A stretch of 12,746 bases of DNA from an uncultured Clostridia bacterium (GTDB lineage Bacteria; Bacillota; Clostridia; Christensenellales; QALW01). Under the pieces are notes generated by a model. It was not told where the DNA came from. It searched no databases and was given only the letters and a program-made list of their open reading frames with translations. The translations under genes and the position numbers were made by a program. Location: NCBI GenBank assembly GCA_900550765.1, contig URTC01000015.1, forward strand, positions 1 to 12,746. Direction: 5' to 3'. Each line of letters opens with the position of its first letter. Position 1 is the stretch's first letter. Positions 8,027 to 12,746 of the stretch are shown here, piece by piece.

Positions 8027-8202
8027 GCAGATTCCGCCCGTTCGGGTTGTTTTTTACCGGAAATACAAAATTCAGCCTATCCTATAATCGGATACCGAAA
8101 GGGCTGTTTTCCTTTTATATCCCCAAGGAACAAACGCATTTTTTATAATATGCCGGATAAGAAACCGGCGTCTCTTTTTCAATATCTTTGAAGGATTTTT
8201 TG
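8027..8202. other. Intergenic region between divergent serC and zinc-ribbon promoters
   Basis: I see no credible gene here. Two small symmetries stand out. One is an inverted repeat TATCC-N7-GGATA at 8078-8094, whose spacer contains TATAATC. The other is a 5-bp GCCGG/CCGGC hairpin at 8152-8169 followed by a T-rich tract, too weak to call a terminator. Neither has an assigned role. Confidence 0.4.
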
Positions 8203-8231
8203 TTGTAATTTTATTCAAAACATGGTATACT
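8203..8231 (+). promoter_or_regulatory. Promoter of the zinc-ribbon membrane protein gene
   Basis: TTGTAA (8203-8208), 17 bases, TATACT (8226-8231), with an extended -10 TG at 8223-8224. Start near 8238, about 59 nt before the chosen ATG. Confidence 0.7.
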
Positions 8232-8296
8232 GTCATATATTTTAATATCTTATGCATTTCTTTGGCAAAATGCCGATAAAGAAGGAGGCTTCTTTT

Positions 8297-10450
8297 ATGT
8301 TTTGTGAAAAATGCGGTGCCGCCGCACCCGACGGTGTTAAATTCTGCCCCGCCTGCGGCAGCAGTATGGCCGCACAGACAGTACCGGAACAGCAGCCGAC
8401 AGCGCAGACCGGGTCCGCCGGATTCTCCCCCGCGCCGGTAAAAAAGCGCAAAAAGTGGTGGATCGGCCTCCTCGCGGCGGCCGGCGTGCTGATCTGCGCA
8501 ATACTGCTTTGTGTGTTCGTATTTCCGCGGGATGTGCAGCATTTGATTCTGGGAGACGAGGGGTATTCCAAAAACCTGGCGAAGCAATCTGCGGTATATC
8601 TGGCCGAAAACACCGCCAAAGCCATGGCTTCCCAGGATGAGAAAACTCTTCAAGGCAGTGTGCAGATCACCCCGATCATCGAATTCGGCACGTTTTTTGA
8701 AGAATCCGGGGCCGATAAAGAGCAGTTGAAAAAAATGGCCGATTACCTCAACGCTTTAAAAATCCATGCCGATATGCAAAAAGAGAAGGACAACATCCGC
8801 TTTGAATATCGGGCCGATGACGCCGACGGAGCCCTGCTTTCCATGCAGGGCGGAATAGAAAAAGATTGTTTGACTTTCCGTATACCGGAAATCGCAGACA
8901 GTTATATAGAAATGACAGCGGGTTACTCTGTTCTTTTTGGGCAAAATGAGCTTGACGCTCAAAAGCTTTCTCAACGCCTTCAGGCACTGGCCGACACCTA
9001 TGTTGAGGCATTGGAAAACGCCGAATACAGCTATAAGAAGAATGCCCGGCTGAAGGCTCACGGGATCAGCGCAGAGGCTGACTGCGCAGTAATTGAATTT
9101 GACGGCGAAAACGCGGCAGAGCTTTTGATCTCACTTTTAGAGACGGCCCGTCAGGACGAATACCTGGAAGAGCTTTTTGAACAATCCTTCGGCCAGCAGG
9201 CAGAAACAGATTATCAGGAAATGCTCGGCGAACTGATCGAAGAGTTGAAGGATGCGAAAAAAGAGCTGAAAAACAGGGATGCAAAGCTGAAGATCGCCTT
9301 TTATTTAAATGCCCGAAATCAATGTGTCGGAATGGAGTATTCCGTTACAATAGATGGTTCTACGGCTTCCCTAAAGCTGATTCCCGGTAAAGGGCTGGCT
9401 TCGGAGAAGGCGCTTTCCTTAGAATTTGATAATGAAGAAGTCTTTTACGCTACCTGGGAGGGCGAAAAGAATACCGCCAGCGGCGAAATTGCGCTAAACT
9501 TCTCTTTCTTCCAGGCTGGTTCCTCTGAGAATCAATTTTTCGGGCTGCGCTATCAGGCGGAAAATTTAAAAATCGCCAACTATGCCGGTGAAAAGGTACT
9601 TACCGGAACGGCTGATTTCCAGCTCTATGATCCGGCCGATTTGCTGGCAAACGGACTGGACAGCGAAACGGCCGAACAGCTTAAAAAGGCAAAGCTGACG
9701 GTCACTGCCGCGGCAGACAAGGATACCTGCAATACCACCATAAAGCTGGAATCGGAAACGCTGGGCACATTCGGCTTTATGACGCAGGAAACACCGCAGG
9801 CACAGTTCTCCCAGGCGCCCGCAAAAACCACAGAAAACACCTATACCTCGGCTGACGGTATTTTAAGCCCGGCCGCGGAGGAAGAGCTGGCGCGCGGCTT
9901 CACCGCCTGGGCTGAGAGCTTACAGTCGCGCCGGAGTTTGAACGACGCGGTACCGCATGTGAGCGAAATGCTGAAGGCGCTTTTTACCGCTGATCCGATG
10001 GAACAGCTGGCCGGCGAGTGGTATACGCCGATGGATATCAGCGATTATATGAATGCTTCTTTTTCCCTTGACGTATATCTTACCATGACCGAAGACGGCA
10101 GAATGGATATGACAATAGACGCTGATAAGCTCCGCAGTGACTACAAAGAATACGTGCTGAACTCGCTCAATGAACTTTTCACTTCCCAGGAGCTGCAGGA
10201 ATCCGGCTATGCTTCGGCAGAAGAGCTGCTGCAGGAGATTGCGTATCAAGAGGGCTATGTTTCAGCCGACATCTATATACGTGCTCAATGCCGGGCAATT
10301 GAGGAGATCTTTGCAGATCAACTGATTTCTGATTCCCCTTTTACCTGCACGGAGGGGGAAATTGTGGTAAACGGTTCTTCAATTCCCTATACGCTGGAAG
10401 AGGATCTTTTGAATTTAGGCGGAATTTATTTCCGGCGGAAAGCAGCATAA
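8297..10450 (+). CDS. Zinc-ribbon, single-pass membrane protein with large extracytoplasmic region, function unknown
   Basis: 717 residues from the ATG at 8297, which follows AAGGAGG at 8 nt; an in-frame ATG at 8252 has no such site and would put 15 atypical residues before the ribbon. Residues 3-20 form a zinc ribbon, C3-X2-C6-X10-C17-X2-C20. A Pro/Ala/Gln-rich linker leads to a basic patch (KKRKK, 49-53) and one hydrophobic segment (about 54-76). By the positive-inside rule the ribbon is cytoplasmic and about 640 residues lie outside. The outer part is acidic, with repeated beta-strand-like stretches. A C-terminal section from about 570 (LAGEWYTPMD to LGGIYFRRK) resembles lipocalin-like small beta-barrel modules by pattern only. 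Family knowledge: ribbon-TM-ectodomain proteins are common in Firmicutes and mostly uncharacterised; some are linked to envelope stress or antibiotic response. It stands alone with its own promoter and terminator. Confidence 0.85.
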   Translation: MFCEKCGAAAPDGVKFCPACGSSMAAQTVPEQQPTAQTGSAGFSPAPVKKRKKWWIGLLAAAGVLICAILLCVFVFPRDVQHLILGDEGYSKNLAKQSAVYLAENTAKAMASQDEKTLQGSVQITPIIEFGTFFEESGADKEQLKKMADYLNALKIHADMQKEKDNIRFEYRADDADGALLSMQGGIEKDCLTFRIPEIADSYIEMTAGYSVLFGQNELDAQKLSQRLQALADTYVEALENAEYSYKKNARLKAHGISAEADCAVIEFDGENAAELLISLLETARQDEYLEELFEQSFGQQAETDYQEMLGELIEELKDAKKELKNRDAKLKIAFYLNARNQCVGMEYSVTIDGSTASLKLIPGKGLASEKALSLEFDNEEVFYATWEGEKNTASGEIALNFSFFQAGSSENQFFGLRYQAENLKIANYAGEKVLTGTADFQLYDPADLLANGLDSETAEQLKKAKLTVTAAADKDTCNTTIKLESETLGTFGFMTQETPQAQFSQAPAKTTENTYTSADGILSPAAEEELARGFTAWAESLQSRRSLNDAVPHVSEMLKALFTADPMEQLAGEWYTPMDISDYMNASFSLDVYLTMTEDGRMDMTIDADKLRSDYKEYVLNSLNELFTSQELQESGYASAEELLQEIAYQEGYVSADIYIRAQCRAIEEIFADQLISDSPFTCTEGEIVVNGSSIPYTLEEDLLNLGGIYFRRKAA

Positions 10451-10557
10451 TTGTCTGCACAGCGGAAACAGAACGCAGGCCCGATATCGCCGAGCGCGGC
10501 AAGGCGATTTAAGGACAGCAAACCCCTGTAATTTGAACGCAATATGATCTACTGTCA

Positions 10558-10595
10558 ATAAGGCAGATCCTAAGGGTTTGCCTTATCTGTTTTTT
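10558..10595 (+). terminator. Hairpin terminator after the zinc-ribbon gene
   Basis: ATAAGGCA (10558-10565), 13-nt loop, TGCCTTAT (10579-10586), then CTG and TTTTTT (10590-10595). It lies about 108 nt past the stop at 10450. An upstream GCAAACCC (10518-10525) is complementary to GGGTTTGC (10574-10581), which includes the loop end and the start of the 3' arm, so an alternative fold is possible. Confidence 0.75.
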
Positions 10596-10599
10596 GGCC

Positions 10600-10770
10600 T
10601 GAAAAGTGACCGCAGAGGAGCGGCCGTTGAGATCAAGAGATGAAAAAGGAAGAAACAAAACGGAAGGGAGCAAGATAGTAGAGCAGGCGAAGGTCCGGCT
10701 GGGAAAAAAGGAGTCGGCAGTTCGGTCAGGGGGATTTTGGGTCTGATTTTTTCTGCCTGTTTCGGAAAGG
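10600..10770. other. Purine-rich stretch without a recognisable gene
   Basis: The plus strand is strongly biased to A and G from about 10606 to 10736, as in GAAAAAGGAAGAAACAAAAC. Plus-strand frames here contain stops or low-complexity peptides. The minus-strand frame across it (10960-10583) reads as a biased peptide with no domain and no good start signal. It may be decayed sequence or an untranslated leader; no function can be assigned. Confidence 0.35.
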
Positions 10771-10825
10771 AGCCGGAGCGGTTTGTATGGCTGCCGGACC
10801 GCGCGCTGACCGGCTTCTTTTTTTT
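10771..10825 (+). terminator. Probable GC-rich hairpin plus T run (second terminator)
   Basis: AGCCGG (10771-10776) pairs with CCGGCT (10810-10815), enclosing GCGGT/ACCGC (10778-10782 with 10798-10802), then TC and eight T (10818-10825). A competing stem uses GCCGG at 10793-10797 against the same CCGGC. It has terminator form on the plus strand, yet no gene is seen directly upstream. It may terminate read-through from the zinc-ribbon gene or an unrecognised short RNA. Confidence 0.55.
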
Positions 10826-10950
10826 ATTGCGGTTAAACCATTTTTTCATATATTTTTTTAAAATTATTAAGATTTTTTCTGGGGATAAAAAAACGAACAA
10901 ACCTCCTGTTTTTCTGGCGGAAGATTCCGTTTGCCGTTGTAAAAAAGCCC
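10826..10950. other. AT-rich segment upstream of the MarR/ABC promoter
   Basis: From about 10826 to 10910 the sequence is strongly AT-rich with runs of T and A, passing into a short GC-richer patch (GGCGGAAGATTCCG) before the promoter at 10954. No coding signal is seen. AT-rich DNA just above a strong -35 could act as an UP element or bendable DNA; this is inference. Confidence 0.35.
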
Positions 10951-10953
10951 ATA

Positions 10954-10982
10954 TTGACAAGATTTTATTTGTGCGCTAAAAT
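10954..10982 (+). promoter_or_regulatory. Strong sigma-A promoter of the MarR-ABC locus
   Basis: TTGACA (10954-10959), 17 bases, TAAAAT (10977-10982): perfect -35 and spacing, with one mismatch in the -10. Start near 10989. It would transcribe the decayed regulator and the ABC exporter together. Confidence 0.85.
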
Positions 10983-10986
10983 ACGT

Positions 10987-11000
10987 TTGTTTCCGAACAA
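10987..11000 (+). promoter_or_regulatory. Operator-like inverted repeat at the transcription start
   Basis: TTGTT-TCCG-AACAA, 5-bp arms with a 4-base centre, overlapping the predicted +1 of the promoter above. MarR-family autorepressors commonly bind short AT-rich palindromes at or just past the -10, so this is a plausible site for the regulator now decayed downstream. No protein-specific consensus was matched. Confidence 0.45.
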
Positions 11001-11052
11001 TTTCTGAGAGAAATAAGAGTCTTTTCAGGAAGGGAGAAAAAAGGATTGCGGG

Positions 11053-11462
11053 ATGTGGACTGCCATCCTGTTGCATGCGCTGAAAAGCGCATGAAGGCCG
11101 CTATGCCGAATTTGGGAAGTAAGAGATGCAGGCTAAATGTGCCGCCGGGCCGGTGTTTCGGCGCGATGGAGAAACGGCGTTGGGCTTCTATCGTTCTGCG
11201 GCCGCCGGCATTTTGGCCGATGGAAAAGAACGGGCTGATTTTTCGGGAGAGCGCAGCTGAGGATGCGCGTTTGAAAAGGTTAAACGTTTTGGAAGAATAG
11301 ATCAGCCTTTATCAGGCGAAGAGGGGCCCTACGCGGGACTTGTCACCGGCGCAGTTTGCGCTGTTTTTGGAAACGGCAGTGAGATGTCCGCCAATGGGGA
11401 GGGGCAGCCGAGCGCGCTTTTTGCCGCGGTTTTTAGGATGCGCCCTGTGCGGATTGCATTAA
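11053..11462 (+). pseudogene. Decayed MarR-family transcriptional regulator
   Basis: No single frame is open, but consecutive pieces read as one MarR protein. Frame starting at ATG 11053 (AAAAAAGGA 7 nt upstream): WTAILLHALKS, then a stop at 11092. From about 11088, next frame: RMKAAMPNLGS. From about 11123, third frame: EMQAKC, PVFRRDGETALGF, YRSAAAGILAD, matching the start of the winged-helix domain (family pattern VFQRDIE, IRRSTATGIL). From 11220, back to the second frame: MEKNGLIFRESAAEDARLKR, the beta-wing with its DAR motif. An in-frame TAG at 11298 follows NVLEE, and beyond it ISLYQAK and DLSPAQFALFLETAVR match the C-terminal dimerisation helices, apparently shortened. That makes at least three frameshifts plus a nonsense codon. 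About 410 bp remain of an expected 440-460. Its position directly before an ABC exporter half is the classic place for the exporter's repressor. Clustered sequencing error is the main alternative. Confidence 0.8.
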
Positions 11463-11485
11463 GTTTTGGAGGAGGAATGTTGCAT

Positions 11486-12746
11486 ATGATAAAAAAGCTT
11501 GCTCGCAGTATCCGCGAGTATAAAAAGCCAGCGATTCTGACGCCTTTTCTGGTTACGGGGGAAGTGATTCTGGAATGCATTATTCCGTTCATTATCGCAA
11601 ATTTGGTGAACCAGATGCAGGCCGGCTGTGATATCTATGTGATTGTTACCTACGGGATCGAGCTGGTAGTGATGGCGGTTTTATCGCTGATTTTGGGCGT
11701 TGCAGCCGGAAATACCTGCGCCACCGCTTCCACGGGGTTTGCGCGCAACCTGCGCCGGGATATGTTTTACCGGATTCAGGAGTATTCTTTTGAAAATATT
11801 GATAAATTCTCGGTATCCAGTTTGGTTACACGGATGACTACCGACGTTGTAAATGTACAGATGTCTTTTATGATGATCATCCGTGTGGCTATCCGCGGGC
11901 CGCTGATGCTGATTTTTTCTTTTATTATGGGGTTTGCCATGGGCGGTCGGCTGGCCATGATCTTTTTGATTACGATCCCGCTGCTGAGCATTGGTTTGAT
12001 CTTGGTCATCCGTGCGGCAACGCCGATTTTTAGAAGGGTGTTCCGCAAATATGATGCGCTGAATGATTCCGTAGAGGAAAACGTGAAGGCTATGCGCGTA
12101 GTAAAGAGCTATGTGCGGGAAAAATATGAAAAAAAGAAATTTGCGGCGGCGGCGGAGGATGTTTGTAAAGATTTTACCCGTGCTGAGCGCATTATGGCCC
12201 TGAATAATCCCTTGATGCAGTTTTGTGTGTATGCGGGAATGGTCTTTGTTCTGTCCTTCGGTTCCTATGCCGTTATTTCCAGCCAGGGTACAGAGATTGC
12301 GGTAGGGCAAATGTCGGCGATTCTGACCTACAGCTTCCAGATCCTTATGAGCTTGATGACGGTATCTATGGTGTTTGTTATGATTACAATGTCCATGGAA
12401 TCGGCTGAGCGCATCGTGGAGGTTTTAACGGAAGAGAGCAGTTTGGTTAGCCCGGAAAACGCTTTGACCGAGGTAAAGGACGGCTCTATTGATTTTGAGA
12501 ACGTCAGCTTTAAATATTCTCAAAAAGCCGAGCGTATGGCGCTGGCAAATGTGAATCTGCATATCAGGTCCGGGGAAGTTATCGGGATCCTGGGCGGAAC
12601 AGGTTCCTCAAAAACAACGCTGGTGCAGCTGATCCCCCGCCTGTACGACGTTACGGAAGGCTGCGTTAAGGTGGGCGGAGAAGACGTACGCAAATACGAT
12701 TTGGATATTCTGCGCAATAATGTAGCCGTTGTACTGCAGAAAAACG
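11486..12746 (+). CDS. ABC exporter half-transporter (fused TMD-NBD, multidrug type), C-terminus cut by window edge
   Basis: 420 codons without a stop, of an expected 570-600. I chose ATG 11486 (MIKKLARSIREYKKP), the usual start form in this family, with AGGAGG (11470-11475) 10 nt upstream; an in-frame ATG at 11477 also has GGAGG 4 nt upstream. Six membrane helices are predicted near residues 16-40, 52-77, 128-151, 155-175, 243-264 and 277-302, making a type I exporter domain. The nucleotide-binding domain starts near 333 (GSIDFENVSFKY). Walker A is GGTGSSKTT (370-378) with Lys376, and the Q-loop Gln is at 418; the signature motif, Walker B and H-loop fall outside the window. Family knowledge: clostridial genes of this type usually come as two adjacent halves forming a heterodimeric drug or peptide exporter behind a MarR regulator, so a second half is expected to the right. 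The substrate is unknown. Confidence 0.92.
   Translation, partial: MIKKLARSIREYKKPAILTPFLVTGEVILECIIPFIIANLVNQMQAGCDIYVIVTYGIELVVMAVLSLILGVAAGNTCATASTGFARNLRRDMFYRIQEYSFENIDKFSVSSLVTRMTTDVVNVQMSFMMIIRVAIRGPLMLIFSFIMGFAMGGRLAMIFLITIPLLSIGLILVIRAATPIFRRVFRKYDALNDSVEENVKAMRVVKSYVREKYEKKKFAAAAEDVCKDFTRAERIMALNNPLMQFCVYAGMVFVLSFGSYAVISSQGTEIAVGQMSAILTYSFQILMSLMTVSMVFVMITMSMESAERIVEVLTEESSLVSPENALTEVKDGSIDFENVSFKYSQKAERMALANVNLHIRSGEVIGILGGTGSSKTTLVQLIPRLYDVTEGCVKVGGEDVRKYDLDILRNNVAVVLQKN

Noticed and set aside
8252..8296. Upstream in-frame ATG for the zinc-ribbon protein
   Set aside because: No Shine-Dalgarno before it, and AAGGAGG sits 8 nt before the ATG at 8297. The ribbon conventionally begins right at the N-terminus.
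8072..8653. Minus-strand open frame across the serC/zinc-ribbon intergenic region
   Set aside because: It runs antisense through the zinc ribbon and its promoter, has a biased composition and no domain.
10583..10960. Minus-strand open frame of 125 codons in the gene-free region
   Set aside because: It crosses both the terminator-like hairpin and the strong -35 at 10954, is low-complexity (Lys, Ser, Pro and Phe runs), and has no usable ribosome binding site.
11046..11300. Open frame of 84 codons that could be called a small hypothetical gene
   Set aside because: Its C-terminal third is the MarR beta-wing, but the preceding part is out of frame relative to the MarR winged helix. It is better described as a fragment of the pseudogene.
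12593..12619. Walker A reads GGTGSSKTT, with Ser in place of the Gly before Lys
   Set aside because: This GSSK form is, to my knowledge, usual in clostridial exporter halves of this type and keeps the essential Lys and Thr, so it is not evidence of a dead ATPase.
1..12746. CRISPR arrays, tRNA genes, insertion sequences, phage or toxin-antitoxin modules
   Set aside because: No regularly spaced repeats, tRNA-like cloverleaf, transposase motifs or short paired genes were visible on either strand.

Overview
The window looks like a chromosomal segment of a Gram-positive anaerobe of the class Clostridia, probably a gut lineage. Reasons: strong AGGAGG-type ribosome binding sites, textbook sigma-A promoters, a short ACT-domain SerA paired with SerC, a clostridial-style MarR plus ABC exporter locus, and a zinc-ribbon single-pass membrane protein of a kind common in Firmicutes. 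Base composition is near balanced. Family-level placement is not possible by eye. No tRNA, rRNA, CRISPR array, transposase or phage gene was seen.

Layout. (1) 1-1389, minus: FAD-dependent dehydrogenase, cut by the left edge, driven by a perfect TTGACA-N17-TATAAT promoter. (2) 1548-2924, minus: cytoplasmic-type von Willebrand A (vWA) protein with a Cys-rich C-terminal domain, ending in a strong hairpin terminator and preceded by a motif that fits a mother-cell sporulation (sigma-K-like) promoter. (3) 3131-5584, plus: divergent GH38 alpha-mannosidase with its own sigma-A promoter, ending in a bidirectional terminator shared with the converging ser operon. (4) 7936-5687, minus: serC-serA, the first two steps of phosphorylated serine biosynthesis, 9 nt apart and probably translationally coupled. 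(5) 8297-10450, plus: 717-residue zinc-ribbon/single-TM/large extracytoplasmic protein of unknown function. (6) 10451-11485: about 1 kb without an intact gene, holding two hairpin terminators, a purine-rich stretch, an AT-rich stretch, a strong promoter with an operator-like inverted repeat, and a decayed MarR-family regulator. (7) 11486 to the right edge, plus: first half-transporter of an ABC exporter, cut in its nucleotide-binding domain.

The genes are mostly independent transcription units rather than one pathway. The two functional groupings are serC-serA, and the MarR pseudogene followed by the ABC exporter, where loss of the local repressor probably leaves the exporter constitutively expressed or under other control. 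The most distinctive observations are the broken MarR gene, readable only by stitching frames together while its promoter and putative operator survive, and the vWA/Cys-rich protein with a sporulation-type promoter motif. I did not find strong evidence for an entirely new multi-gene system.
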